Source: Aggregatilinea lenta (GTDB lineage: Bacteria; Chloroflexota; Anaerolineae; Aggregatilineales; Aggregatilineaceae). Taken from it: DNA of 64,000 nucleotides. Numbering within the stretch: position 1 is the first letter of the stretch; every line of letters starts with the position of its first letter. Both the position numbers and the translations under genes were made by a program. Below are positions 9,476 to 18,338 of the stretch, piece after piece. The stretch is taken from NCBI RefSeq assembly GCF_003569045.1, contig NZ_BFCB01000003.1, forward strand, positions 2,790,001 to 2,854,000. The letters run 5' to 3'. A model generated the notes under the pieces. It made no database searches. It saw only the letters and a list, made by a program, of their open reading frames with translations, and was not told where the DNA came from.

Positions 9476-9528
9476 GCGGACCTCGCCTGAATTCTCGCCA
9501 CTACTCTTGTCGCTTAGGGAAGTGCGCT

Positions 9529-10887
9529 ATGGCAACTCTGCTCATCAAAAACGCGCTCGTACTCGTCACGATGGATGAGGCGCGCCGCGAGATCCATGAC
9601 GGCGGACTGTTCATCCGTGACAACGTGATCGAAGCGGTTGGTCCGACCGGAGAACTGCCGGATACCGCTGAGGAAGTGCTGGATCTGAGCGGCCACGTCG
9701 TGATCCCAGGGCTGGTCAACACGCACCACCACTTCGTGCAGACGCTGACTCGCGCTGTGCCATCTGTGCAAAATAGGGAGCTGTTCGACTGGCTGGTGGG
9801 CCTGTACCCGATCTGGGCCGGGCTGACGCCAGAAGCGATCACCGTCAGCGCCCAGGTGGCGGCGGCGGAACTGATGCTGTCCGGTTGTACCACGGCCAGC
9901 GATCACCTCTACATCTATCCGAATGGCGCGGCGCTCGACGACGAGATCGTAGGCGTGCAGAAGACCGGGCTGCGGTTCCACGCCAGCCGGGGCAGCATGA
10001 GCCTGGGCGAAAGCAAGGGCGGTCTGCCGCCGGATCGTGTGGTCGAGGACGAAGATTTTATCCTGCGCGACTCGCGGCGGCTGATCGAGACTTATCACGA
10101 TAATGCACGCTACTCGATGCTGCGCATCACACTCGCGCCATGCTCGCCGTTCACCGTCACGCAGGACCTTATGCGCGCCTCCGCAGAGCTGGCCCGCAGC
10201 TATCCGGGCGTGCGGCTGCACACGCATCTGGCCGAAACCAAGCCGGACGTCGCGTTCAGCCTGGAGATGTTCGGCCTGCTGCCCGGCGAGTACGCTGAGG
10301 ATGTGGGCTGGGTCGGTGACGATGTATGGCACGCGCACTGCGTCCAGATCAGCGACGACGCGATCCGGCGGTTTGGCGAGACCGGGACCGGCGTAGCGCA
10401 CTGCCCGTCGAGCAATGCACGGCTGGCAAGCGGTATTGCCCCCATACGGAAGATGCTCGATCATCACGTGCCGGTCGGCCTGGGCGTAGATGGCTCAGCC
10501 AGCAACGACAGTGGCCACCTGCTCAATGAAGCCCGGCAGGCGATGCTGTTCCAGCGCGTGCAGGGTAATCCTGAAGCGCTGACCGCACGCGAGGCGCTCG
10601 AAATCGCCACGCTGGGCGGCGCGCGCGTGCTGGGGCGTGACGACATTGGCGCGCTGAAGCCCGGCATGGCCGCCGACTTTGCGGCCTATGACGTGCGGGG
10701 CGTAGCGTTTGCGGGCGCACTGCACGACCCGGTCGCGGCGCTGGTGTTCTGCACGGCAATGAACGCGGCCTACACGGTCATCAATGGTCGGATCGTCGTG
10801 CTCGAAGGCCACCTGGAAACGATCGATCTGCCGGTCGTGATCGAACAGCACAACGCCATCGCGCGGGCGCTGGTCAACGGAGACTAG
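9529..10887 (+). CDS. 8-oxoguanine deaminase-like amidohydrolase
   Basis: A 452-residue metal-dependent amidohydrolase. His66 and His68 (NTHHHF), LHTHLAET, WHAHCVQ and GVDGSASND provide the metal and catalytic residues of the cytosine/guanine/8-oxoguanine deaminase branch. RGSMSLGESKGGLPP is characteristic of 8-oxoguanine deaminases, which convert 8-oxoguanine to urate and ammonia; guanine or s-triazine substrates are possible in related enzymes. The ATG at 9529 fits the family start (MATLLIKNALVLVTMDEARR); the upstream 21 codons lack homology. It is followed after 22 bases by hydantoinase, fitting entry of an aminopurine into a urate/xanthine route. Confidence 0.8.
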   Translation: MATLLIKNALVLVTMDEARREIHDGGLFIRDNVIEAVGPTGELPDTAEEVLDLSGHVVIPGLVNTHHHFVQTLTRAVPSVQNRELFDWLVGLYPIWAGLTPEAITVSAQVAAAELMLSGCTTASDHLYIYPNGAALDDEIVGVQKTGLRFHASRGSMSLGESKGGLPPDRVVEDEDFILRDSRRLIETYHDNARYSMLRITLAPCSPFTVTQDLMRASAELARSYPGVRLHTHLAETKPDVAFSLEMFGLLPGEYAEDVGWVGDDVWHAHCVQISDDAIRRFGETGTGVAHCPSSNARLASGIAPIRKMLDHHVPVGLGVDGSASNDSGHLLNEARQAMLFQRVQGNPEALTAREALEIATLGGARVLGRDDIGALKPGMAADFAAYDVRGVAFAGALHDPVAALVFCTAMNAAYTVINGRIVVLEGHLETIDLPVVIEQHNAIARALVNGD

Positions 10888-10909
10888 GCCCAGGTAGGGA
10901 AGGGCACAT

Positions 10910-12325
10910 ATGGCACAGCATAAGATTGTGCGCGGCGGTCAGGTGGTGACCTCGACCGCTGTTTTTGACGGCGACGTCTTAATCGACGGCGAGCACATCG
11001 CCGGGATTGTGGCGCGCGGCGTGGACGCCTGGGCGGATGCTGAGATCATCGACGCGGAGGGTTGTTACGTCTTCCCCGGTCTGATCGATCCGCACACGCA
11101 CATCCAGCTCGACACCGGAATCTTTCAGACCTCCGACAACTGGCAGGTTGGGACGACCACGGCGGCGTTTGGCGGGGTGACCACCGTGGTGGACTTCGCG
11201 ACGCAGTTCCCCGGCATGACCTTCCGCGAGGCGCTCGACGCTCGGCTGGATGAAGCGCGGCCCGCGCTGATCGATTATGGGTTCCACATGATGGTGACCG
11301 ACCTCCCGCGCGACCCGGCAACGGCGCGCGCGTGGCTGGCGGAACTGCGCGACATGGGTGTGCCGAGCATCAAGCTCTATACGACGTATCGCCCGAACTA
11401 TTACGCGGACGATGCGCTGTTCCTGCATACATTTCGCGCCATGCCCAGTGACATGATCGCGATGATCCACTGTGAGAACGACGCCATCGTGTCCGACGCG
11501 ACGGCGCGGCTGGTCGAGGCGGCACACACCACCTGGGCGAGCCACGGTAGCGCACGGCCACCGGAAGCGGAAGTCGAGGCGATCCGCCGCATGATCTATT
11601 TGTCGAAGGTGGCGGGCGCGGCGATTTACATCGTGCACTGCTCGACCGGAGAATCGATCCGCACGGTGGCAGCGGCCAAACAGGACGCGAATCGCCCCCC
11701 GCTGTTCTGCGAAACCTGCCCGCAGTACTTTTTGCTGAACGACAGCCGCTACGACACGGACCACGCCGAGAAGTTCATCTTGCAGCCGCCGCTGCGTCCG
11801 CGTGACTGGATGGTCGATCTGCTGGAATGGAACGGCGTGCTGAGCGGCGTTGTAACCGACCACTGCGACTATACGCTGGCGCAGAAGCGCGAGTTTGCCG
11901 AGTTCACCAAAACGCCGGGCGGGCTGCCGGGGCTGGAGACCTCGTTTCAGCTTACGTACACGTATGCGGTCGAAGAGGCGACGTACCGGGTCGATCTCGG
12001 CGAGCCGCTGGCGCTGCCCGAACTGGCGCGCCTGATGTCAACCGAACCCGCACAGATCTTCGGGCTGTACCCGCGCAAGGGCGCGATCCTGCCCGGCAGC
12101 GACGCCGACCTGATGATCTACGACCCGGAGCCGGAAGTGATCATCCGTGCAGCGGAGCAGCACACTGTGGCTGGCTACACCCCATATGAAGGCTTCAAGG
12201 TGCGAGGCCGCGTGCGGGCGGTGCTCAGCCGTGGACAGGTCCTGGTACAGGATGGCGAATTGCACGGCGAGCCGGGGCGGGGGCAGTTCCTGAAAGGCAA
12301 GCCGTTCGCCGCGCCCGCGAGTTAA
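10910..12325 (+). CDS. hyuA: Dihydropyrimidinase/hydantoinase (HyuA-like)
   Basis: A 471-residue cyclic amidohydrolase. The metal site is visible: His62 and His64 in DPHTHIQL, the lysine to be carbamylated in SIKLYTTY, MIHCEND, IVHCSTGES and TDHCDY. The family opens dihydropyrimidine or hydantoin rings. In E. coli and in gut anaerobes an equivalent HyuA sits in the ygeW-ssnA-xdh purine locus, and the same neighbours occur here. A strong RBS (AGGGAAGGG) precedes the ATG at 10910. Which ring it opens cannot be read from sequence; a hydantoin-type intermediate of purine breakdown is the inference. Confidence 0.87.
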   Translation: MAQHKIVRGGQVVTSTAVFDGDVLIDGEHIAGIVARGVDAWADAEIIDAEGCYVFPGLIDPHTHIQLDTGIFQTSDNWQVGTTTAAFGGVTTVVDFATQFPGMTFREALDARLDEARPALIDYGFHMMVTDLPRDPATARAWLAELRDMGVPSIKLYTTYRPNYYADDALFLHTFRAMPSDMIAMIHCENDAIVSDATARLVEAAHTTWASHGSARPPEAEVEAIRRMIYLSKVAGAAIYIVHCSTGESIRTVAAAKQDANRPPLFCETCPQYFLLNDSRYDTDHAEKFILQPPLRPRDWMVDLLEWNGVLSGVVTDHCDYTLAQKREFAEFTKTPGGLPGLETSFQLTYTYAVEEATYRVDLGEPLALPELARLMSTEPAQIFGLYPRKGAILPGSDADLMIYDPEPEVIIRAAEQHTVAGYTPYEGFKVRGRVRAVLSRGQVLVQDGELHGEPGRGQFLKGKPFAAPAS

Positions 12326-12458
12326 CTTACTTATGGCAGCTTTTGTGACGTGTGGTATGCTCGTTTGTTCCTCGCCTTTTCCGGCGAACTTGACCGATAG
12401 CCCGCGTCCCGAATCGGGACACGCAATTGTATTGCATCGCGAACAGGAGATCTGAAAA

Positions 12459-13412
12459 ATGCGTAGTTTTATGGGGCGTGACATTCTCTCGCTCAAGGAT
12501 TTTGACCGGCATGAGTATTTCCGCGTGTTTGAGGTTGCGGCTATGCTGGAACCGTACGCGCGGGATCGCCACAACGGCGATCTGCTGGCGCACAAGACGC
12601 TGGTGACGGCGTTCTACCAGCCCAGCACGCGCACCCGTCTAGCGACGGAAGCTGCCATGCACCGCCTGGGCGGGCATGTGACCGGCTTCTCCGACGCCAA
12701 GATGACGCGCGCGGGTGACTTCTACCAGGAAGGCATCCAGGACACGGTCAAGATGCTGGAATACTACGGCGACGTGATCGCCATGCGCCACTTCCAGCAG
12801 GGCGCACCCGCCGAAGCGGCACTGCACGCCAGCGTGCCGGTGATCAACTGCGGCGATGGCTGGGGCGAGCATCCGACCCAGGTCCTCACCGATATGATGA
12901 CCATTTACCGCGAGCGCGGCACTCTGGATGGCCTGAAGTGGGTCCTCATCGGTGACATGCGCATGCGCACGATGCACAGCATCAGCTACGCGCTGAGCAA
13001 GTTTGACACGCAGAACTACGTGATCGCGCCCGACGAAATGTATTTTCTGCCGGAGTTCGAGCAGGAAGTGACCGACATGGGCTTCCGCTTCCAGCGCAAG
13101 GAGCACATCGAGCAGGTCATCGCCGAAGCCGACGTGATCTATATGGAACCGGTCGTCCAGCCGGACTACACTAAGGCGCGCCAGGAAGCGACCGACGACA
13201 AGGGCCGCACTCCCGCCAATTATCAGGTCACCAAGAAGCTGCTGTTCGAAAAGGCTAAGTCAGACGCGATCGTGCTTCACTCGCTGCCGCGCCAGGATGA
13301 GCTGCTGCAGGACGTGGACACCACCCGCCACCAGCGCTATTGGGTCGAGGCGTACAACGGCGTGCTGATGCGTATGGCACTGCTGGCCCTGATCCTGGGC
13401 GGCGTCGAGTAG
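12459..13412 (+). CDS. Aspartate-carbamoyltransferase-like enzyme
   Basis: A 317-residue transcarbamoylase. The carbamoyl-phosphate loop is QPSTRTRLATEAAM, followed by a GEHPTQVLTDMMT-type segment; the C-terminal LHSLPRQDELLQDV resembles the ATCase HPLPRxDE motif. AGGAGA stands 8 bases before the ATG. It could be the biosynthetic PyrB, but no other pyr gene or regulatory chain is next to it. Its place between hydantoinase and a YgeW-like transcarbamoylase suggests a catabolic role that yields carbamoyl phosphate. Certain as a member of the fold; substrate uncertain. Confidence 0.8.
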   Translation: MRSFMGRDILSLKDFDRHEYFRVFEVAAMLEPYARDRHNGDLLAHKTLVTAFYQPSTRTRLATEAAMHRLGGHVTGFSDAKMTRAGDFYQEGIQDTVKMLEYYGDVIAMRHFQQGAPAEAALHASVPVINCGDGWGEHPTQVLTDMMTIYRERGTLDGLKWVLIGDMRMRTMHSISYALSKFDTQNYVIAPDEMYFLPEFEQEVTDMGFRFQRKEHIEQVIAEADVIYMEPVVQPDYTKARQEATDDKGRTPANYQVTKKLLFEKAKSDAIVLHSLPRQDELLQDVDTTRHQRYWVEAYNGVLMRMALLALILGGVE

Positions 13413-13434
13413 TCATCGTTCAACCGGATCGATT

Positions 13435-13465
13435 CCATTCACGGGGGCGTGCGCTTCGTGAATGG
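13435..13465 (+). repeat. Perfect 9-bp hairpin between the two carbamoyltransferase genes
   Basis: CCATTCACG (13435-13443) pairs with CGTGAATGG (13457-13465) around a 13-base loop. Only a short TCTTT follows, so it is either a weak terminator or an mRNA processing/stability hairpin. Confidence 0.5.
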
Positions 13466-13532
13466 TCTTTGCGATCCTGATTAGATTATTTGAGAGCGCC
13501 ACGCGCTCGAACATGATGCAGAGGTGAATTCA

Positions 13533-14513
13533 ATGCAGACTCACTTGACTGGGCGCGACATGATCACGCCCGATGAATGGACCGACGACGAGGTCAATAC
13601 GATCTTTGAGGTCGCGTTTGACCTGAAGCGCAAGCGTGCGCTCGGCGAGCCGCACGCGCTGCTGCGCGACAAGGTGCTGGCGATGATGTTCTTCTTCTCC
13701 AGCACGCGCACCCGCGTCAGCTTCGAAGCTGGGATGGCCCAGTTGGGCGGCCATGCGCAGTTCATCGAAAGCCGCACTACGCAGATCTCGCACGGCGACA
13801 CGGCCAAGGAAATCGGCGAGATCGTTGGGCGCTACTGCGACGGCATCGCCATCCGCCAGGTGGACTGGGGCGTCGGCAACCAGTACATCCGCGACGTGGC
13901 GCAGGCCAGCCGTGTGCCGGTGCTCAACATGCAGGACGACTGGTATCACCCGTTCCAGGCGCTGGCCGACATGATGACTGTCTTTGAGCGTTTTGGGCGC
14001 GATGTACGCGGCAAGACGCTGAACATGTCGTGGGCCTACGCCTCCAGCTACCAGAAGCCGCTCTCGGTACCGCAGAGCCTGATCACCCTGGCGACGCGCT
14101 TCGGCATGAACGTGCGCCTGACGCGCCCGCCGGAATTCAAGCTGATGCCGGAGATCATGGACCTCGCGGCGGACAACGCGCGCAAGTCGGGCGGCAGCTT
14201 CGAGGTCATGGACGACTTCGACGCGGGCTTCGCAGGGGCGGACGTGGTCTACCCCAAGAGCTGGGGCGCGACCATGACCACCACCGACATGGAAGAATCC
14301 AAGCGCATCGGTGACCAGTACAAGGACTGGATCGCGGACGAGCGCCGCATGGAAATGGCATTGGATCACTCGATCTATATGCACTGCCTGCCCGCCGACC
14401 GCAACATCGAAGTGACCGACGGCGTGATCGATGGCCGGCACAGCGCGGTCTACGACGAGGCGGAGAACCGCCTGCACGTGCAGAAGGCGGTCATGGCGCT
14501 GACCATGCGCTAG
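13533..14513 (+). CDS. ygeW: YgeW-like knotted carbamoyltransferase
   Basis: A 326-residue transcarbamoylase. FFSSTRTRVSFEAGM binds carbamoyl phosphate and HPFQALADMMT follows. The segment WAYASSYQKPLSVPQSLI with TRFGMNV closely matches E. coli YgeW, as does the final YMHCLPAD. YgeW belongs to anaerobic purine/urate-degradation loci; its substrate is not settled in E. coli. GAGG sits 8 bases before the ATG at 13533, preferred over the in-frame GTG at 13524. The protein is shorter than E. coli YgeW (about 390) mainly through a shortened C-terminal half. Confidence 0.85.
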   Translation: MQTHLTGRDMITPDEWTDDEVNTIFEVAFDLKRKRALGEPHALLRDKVLAMMFFFSSTRTRVSFEAGMAQLGGHAQFIESRTTQISHGDTAKEIGEIVGRYCDGIAIRQVDWGVGNQYIRDVAQASRVPVLNMQDDWYHPFQALADMMTVFERFGRDVRGKTLNMSWAYASSYQKPLSVPQSLITLATRFGMNVRLTRPPEFKLMPEIMDLAADNARKSGGSFEVMDDFDAGFAGADVVYPKSWGATMTTTDMEESKRIGDQYKDWIADERRMEMALDHSIYMHCLPADRNIEVTDGVIDGRHSAVYDEAENRLHVQKAVMALTMR

Positions 14514-14547
14514 TGCGCGAAACATAGCATACACGTGTATTGAAATT

Positions 14548-14580
14548 AAGCCGATCAGCCTCGGCAGGGTGGTCGGCTTT
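14548..14580 (+). terminator. Terminator-like hairpin after ygeW
   Basis: AAGCCGA (14548-14554) pairs with TCGGCTT (14573-14579) with further partial pairing inside. TTTACTAT follows. It may attenuate transcription before the carbamate kinase gene. Confidence 0.55.
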
Positions 14581-14653
14581 ACTATCCAACCTAGATTTCT
14601 GTCTCTTTAAGAGCAGGTTAAACGAATCTCTTCTAAGGTTAAGGACAAGGAAA

Positions 14654-15607
14654 ATGACCGCATCTATGAAAACAGCCGTCATTGCCATCGGCGGTAATTC
14701 TCTCATTTTAGACAAGCACCATCCCGAAGTGGCGTACCAGTGGGAAGCGGTTTATGAGACGGTAAAACACGTCGTTGCAATGCTCCAGGAGGGTTGGCGC
14801 GTCGTGGTGACGCACGGCAACGGCCCGCAGGTCGGGTTTATCCTGCGCCGCAACGAGCTGGCCGCCCCCGAAGTCCACACGACGCCGATGGACGTGATCG
14901 GCGCGGATACGCAAGGCTCGATTGGCTATATGCTCCAGCAGGCGCTGGACAACAAAATGCGCGAGGCGGGCATCCACAAGGGGGTGGCGACCGTCATCAC
15001 GCAGACCCTGGTGGACCGCAACGATCCGGCGTTCCAGAACCCGAACAAGCCCATCGGCGGTTTTATGTCGCCGGAAGAGGGTAAACGGTTCGAGGCGGAA
15101 GGCTGGACCGTGGTCGAGGATGCCGGGCGCGGCTACCGTCGCGTGGTGGCGTCGCCGCTCCCGATGCGCATCGTCGAGCTGGAGGCGATCAACACCCTGA
15201 TCCAGAACGACATCATCGTGATCTGCACGGGCGGCGGCGGCATCCCGGTCATCGAAGACGAAGCGGGTGACCTGCACGGCGTGAATGCAGTGATCGACAA
15301 GGACCGCGGCACGAGCTTACTGGCGGTTGGTCTGAAGGCGGATCTGTTCATTATTTCAACCGCGGTCGAGAAGGTGGCGATCAACTTCAACAAGCCGGAT
15401 CAGAAGTGGCTGGACAAGCTCACCGCTGGCGAGGCACGCCGCTACATGGACGAGGGACACTTTGCGGCAGGCAGCATGAAGCCCAAGATCGAGGCCGTGC
15501 TGAACTTTGTCGAGAACGGTGGCCCGCAGGCGATCATCACCGACCCGCCGAACATCGCGCGGGCGCTGCACGGCGAAAGCGGCACGTTGATCGTGCCGGG
15601 CGACTAG
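14654..15607 (+). CDS. arcC: Carbamate kinase
   Basis: A 317-residue amino-acid-kinase-fold enzyme transferring phosphate from carbamoyl phosphate to ADP, yielding ATP, CO2 and ammonia. Visible motifs: AVIAIGGNSL at the N-terminus, VVTHGNGPQVG, RRVVASPLP, ICTGGGGIPV, INAVIDKD-type GVNAVIDKDR, and MKPKIEA near the end. Length equals the family's. AAGGACAAGGA precedes the ATG; the frame is open further upstream without homology. It follows two transcarbamoylases, as YqeA does in the E. coli locus, and would conserve energy from their product. Confidence 0.92.
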   Translation: MTASMKTAVIAIGGNSLILDKHHPEVAYQWEAVYETVKHVVAMLQEGWRVVVTHGNGPQVGFILRRNELAAPEVHTTPMDVIGADTQGSIGYMLQQALDNKMREAGIHKGVATVITQTLVDRNDPAFQNPNKPIGGFMSPEEGKRFEAEGWTVVEDAGRGYRRVVASPLPMRIVELEAINTLIQNDIIVICTGGGGIPVIEDEAGDLHGVNAVIDKDRGTSLLAVGLKADLFIISTAVEKVAINFNKPDQKWLDKLTAGEARRYMDEGHFAAGSMKPKIEAVLNFVENGGPQAIITDPPNIARALHGESGTLIVPGD

Positions 15608-15622
15608 GTGGGAGCGGACAGT

Positions 15623-16882
15623 ATGTTTATCACCGAACTGCGCTGCGTGATCTGTGGCCGGTCGTTTGCGCCCGGCGAGGTGGAATACACCTGCCCGGAC
15701 TGCGGGCCGATGGGCACGCTGGACGTGCTGTACGATGTGGACGCGATCAACAGCGTGATTTCGCCCGCGATGATCTCGGACATGGCCGAGCCGACGCTGT
15801 GGCGCTACCGCGCGCTGATGCCGCTGGCCGCCGATGCCGACGTGCCACCGCTGGCGGTGGGCTGGACGCCGTTGTACGATGCGCCACGCCTCGCGGACAA
15901 GATCGGGCTGGGGCAGGTGTGGGTCAAAGATGATGGCCGCAACCCGACCGGCTCGCTGAAGGACCGCGCGAGCGCGCTGATCGTGGCGCGGGCGATGGCC
16001 GACCACATCGAAGTGGTGACCACGGCCAGCACCGGCAACGCGGCGGCGGCCCTGGCCGGGCTGTCGGCCAGCGTCGGCCTGCCCGCCGTGATCTTCGTCC
16101 CGGCTTCCGCGCCGGAAGCGAAGATCGCGCAGCTTTTGACGTATGGCGCGAAGGTCATGCTGGTGCAGAGTAACTACGATGCCGCGTTCGACCTCGCGGT
16201 GCAGGCGTCCGAGCGGTACGGCTGGTACAACCGCAATACGGGCATGAATCCGTACACGCTCGAAGGCAAGAAGACCGTCGCGTTCGAGATCGCGGAACAG
16301 CTCGGCTGGCGCGCGCCGGATGTGGTGGTGGTCAGCGTGGGCGATGGCAACATCATCAGCGGCGTGTACAAGGGCTTCCGCGACTTGCTGGATCTGGGCT
16401 GGATCGACCACATGCCGCGTTTGATCGGCGTGCAGGCGTCGGGCAGTGCGGCGATGTACGACGCGTGGCGGCGCGACGAGAACCCGGCGACTATGAAGCC
16501 GATCAGCGCTTCGACCGTGGCCGACAGCATCTCCGCCGACCTGCCGCGCGACGCCGTGAAAGCGATGCGTGCCGTGCGCGAAACGGACGGGGCGTATGTC
16601 TCGGTGGACGATCAGGCGATCCTGGACGGCATCCCCGCGCTGGCGCGTCTGAGCGGCGTTTTCGCCGAACCGGCGGGCGCGGCGGTCTATGCGGGCGTGC
16701 AGCAGGCGCTCGAAGAGGGCCACATCGCGGCGGACGACGAAGTTGTGTTGCTGGTGACGGGCAACGGGCTGAAGGACATTCGCAGCGCGATGCGCGTCGC
16801 GGGGGCGGGTTACGCGGTCGAGCCGTCCATCGAGCAGGTCGAAAAAATCCGTGTGGAGCTTGGATTACCCACGTTCCGTTAA
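15623..16882 (+). CDS. Threonine-synthase-like PLP enzyme with N-terminal zinc ribbon
   Basis: A 419-residue fold-type-II PLP enzyme. Cys8, Cys11, Cys24 and Cys27 form a small zinc-ribbon; the Schiff-base lysine is Lys113 in NPTGSLKDRAS; TTASTGNAAAALA and SVGDGN bind the cofactor phosphate and ring. GGGAG precedes the ATG at 15623; a GTG 15 bases upstream abuts the kinase stop. Close relatives are annotated threonine synthase, acting on O-phosphohomoserine. No threonine genes are near. In related purine loci this place is taken by YgeX, another fold-type-II enzyme, so a lyase role on an amino-acid-like product is possible. Confidence 0.8.
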   Translation: MFITELRCVICGRSFAPGEVEYTCPDCGPMGTLDVLYDVDAINSVISPAMISDMAEPTLWRYRALMPLAADADVPPLAVGWTPLYDAPRLADKIGLGQVWVKDDGRNPTGSLKDRASALIVARAMADHIEVVTTASTGNAAAALAGLSASVGLPAVIFVPASAPEAKIAQLLTYGAKVMLVQSNYDAAFDLAVQASERYGWYNRNTGMNPYTLEGKKTVAFEIAEQLGWRAPDVVVVSVGDGNIISGVYKGFRDLLDLGWIDHMPRLIGVQASGSAAMYDAWRRDENPATMKPISASTVADSISADLPRDAVKAMRAVRETDGAYVSVDDQAILDGIPALARLSGVFAEPAGAAVYAGVQQALEEGHIAADDEVVLLVTGNGLKDIRSAMRVAGAGYAVEPSIEQVEKIRVELGLPTFR

Positions 16883-16962
16883 GCAACCCGGCTTTGCAGG
16901 TGGATCGCGCGGCGGTGTGCGATGGGTTACAATGACAGAAACGCGCTCTTATCGAGAGGTTG

Positions 16963-17982
16963 ATGAGCACAAATCCCGTAATCTCGATCATTGCTCCCGT
17001 TTATAACGAGGAGCCGATCATCGACGAGTTGTACCGGCGTATTGTCGAGGTCATGGACAGCCAGCCCGATCCCTGGGAGCTGGTGCTGATTAATGACGGC
17101 AGCCGGGACCGGTCGGCTGAGCTGATGTTCGCGCTGCACGAGCGCGACGACCGGGTGCGCGTGGTCAACTTTGCGCGCAACTTCGGGCACCAGAACGCCG
17201 TCACCGCCGGGATGGACTACGCGCGCGGTGACGCGGTCGTGATCATCGATGCGGACCTTCAAGATCCGCCGGAAGTGATCCTCCAACTGATCGACAAATG
17301 GCGCGAGGGCTATCACGTCGTCTATGCGGTACGGTCAGAGCGGCGCGGCGAGTCGTGGTTTAAGAAGACCACGGCGCACCTGTTTTACCGCATGATCTAC
17401 CGCATTACTGACGTCGCCATCCCGCTGGACACCGGCGACTTCCGCCTGATGGATCGCCAGGTGGTGAATGCGCTGAACGTCATGCGCGAGCACAACCGTT
17501 TCATTCGCGGCATGGCGAGCTGGGTCGGCTTCCGGCAAACCGGCGTCGAATATGTGCGCCAGGAACGGTTCGCCGGGCAAACCAAGTATCCGCTGAAGAA
17601 GATGCTGCGCTTCGCACTGGACGCGATTACCGGTTTTTCGTACTTCCCGCTGCAAGTGGCGATCTACGCCAGCCTGGTGCTGGCCGTGGTCGCGGTGCTG
17701 GCTGTGCCGCTGGTCGCGTTCCTGCGGCTGGCCGGGACCGAAGTCTTCGAGGGACAGGCGACGACCCTGGTGGTCGTGCTGCTGCTCAGTTCGTTTCAGC
17801 TGCTGTTCTTCTTCATCCTGGGCCAATATATCGCCCGGATCTACGACGAAACGCGAAATCGCCCGCTGTACATCGTATCGGAGACGTGGGACCGGTCGGA
17901 TGTAGAGTCCGGCACCGCCGACGCCCCGGAAGGCGATGACCATGCCGCTGCCGTGCATGTGGTAGATGACCGCGGCGTGTAA
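16963..17982 (+). CDS. GtrB/DPM-type family 2 glycosyltransferase
   Basis: A 339-residue enzyme. The GT2 domain spans about 1-230 (APVYNEE, LINDGSRD, DADLQDPPE, GDFRLMD, Arg-rich FAGQTKYPLKKM). Two transmembrane helices follow (ASLVLAVVAVLAVPLVAF and VVVLLLSSFQLLFFFILG) and a short acidic tail. This layout is that of polyprenyl-phosphate glucosyl/mannosyl-transferases that charge undecaprenyl phosphate. GAGAGG precedes the ATG. It interrupts the purine run and has no obvious link to it. Confidence 0.87.
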   Translation: MSTNPVISIIAPVYNEEPIIDELYRRIVEVMDSQPDPWELVLINDGSRDRSAELMFALHERDDRVRVVNFARNFGHQNAVTAGMDYARGDAVVIIDADLQDPPEVILQLIDKWREGYHVVYAVRSERRGESWFKKTTAHLFYRMIYRITDVAIPLDTGDFRLMDRQVVNALNVMREHNRFIRGMASWVGFRQTGVEYVRQERFAGQTKYPLKKMLRFALDAITGFSYFPLQVAIYASLVLAVVAVLAVPLVAFLRLAGTEVFEGQATTLVVVLLLSSFQLLFFFILGQYIARIYDETRNRPLYIVSETWDRSDVESGTADAPEGDDHAAAVHVVDDRGV

Positions 17983-17996
17983 GAGGAGAGCGTGTT

Positions 17997-18251
17997 GTGG
18001 CGGCGAACCAACAACCTAATCCTGACGATCTGAACCGCATCCAGGCGTACCAGCAGATGGTCCTCAAGTACGAGGCGCTGGACGAGGAGATCGACGCCCT
18101 GCTGACGCGGTTCAATGGGGCGACCGAGAACATGCCCGATAGGGAGTTCGCGCACTACCGGCGTCTGGCTTACGAGCGGGACGAAACCTATAACCAGATG
18201 AAAGAGCTTGAGCGCCAGATCCTGCTGGATGATGACAGCGCCGATCTGTAG
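17997..18251 (+). CDS. Small coiled-coil protein of unknown function
   Basis: An 84-residue acidic, helical protein rich in Asp, Glu, Gln and Arg, with no Cys and no membrane segment. It starts at GTG 17997 after a purine-rich AAGAGGAGAG and ends 87 bases before the PLP-enzyme gene. It is too short and low in complexity to assign. The RBS, the 14-base spacing to the preceding gene and the composition support it as a real gene. Possibly a small adaptor; no function is proposed. Confidence 0.6.
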   Translation: MAANQQPNPDDLNRIQAYQQMVLKYEALDEEIDALLTRFNGATENMPDREFAHYRRLAYERDETYNQMKELERQILLDDDSADL

Positions 18252-18278
18252 CGGCAAGTGACTTTAGTAAACTATTGT

Positions 18279-18292
18279 GTTCGAATTCGAAC
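18279..18292. promoter_or_regulatory. 14-bp perfect palindrome, candidate operator
   Basis: GTTCGAATTCGAAC is fully self-complementary and lies about 47 bases before the PLP-enzyme start, in a short AT-rich gap in otherwise GC-rich DNA. The GTTC-N6-GAAC arrangement resembles a dimeric regulator site. Confidence 0.35.
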
Positions 18293-18338
18293 CGCCGCTC
18301 CAGGCTGTTCGCTTTAGGTACTCTACAGGAGCATCAAC

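Noticed and set aside
13435-13465. CRISPR or attachment-site interpretation of the hairpin
   Set aside because: It is a single inverted repeat; no regularly spaced direct repeats occur anywhere in the window.
15356-16723. 455-codon open frame on the minus strand
   Set aside because: Shadow of the carbamate kinase end and the threonine-synthase-like gene.
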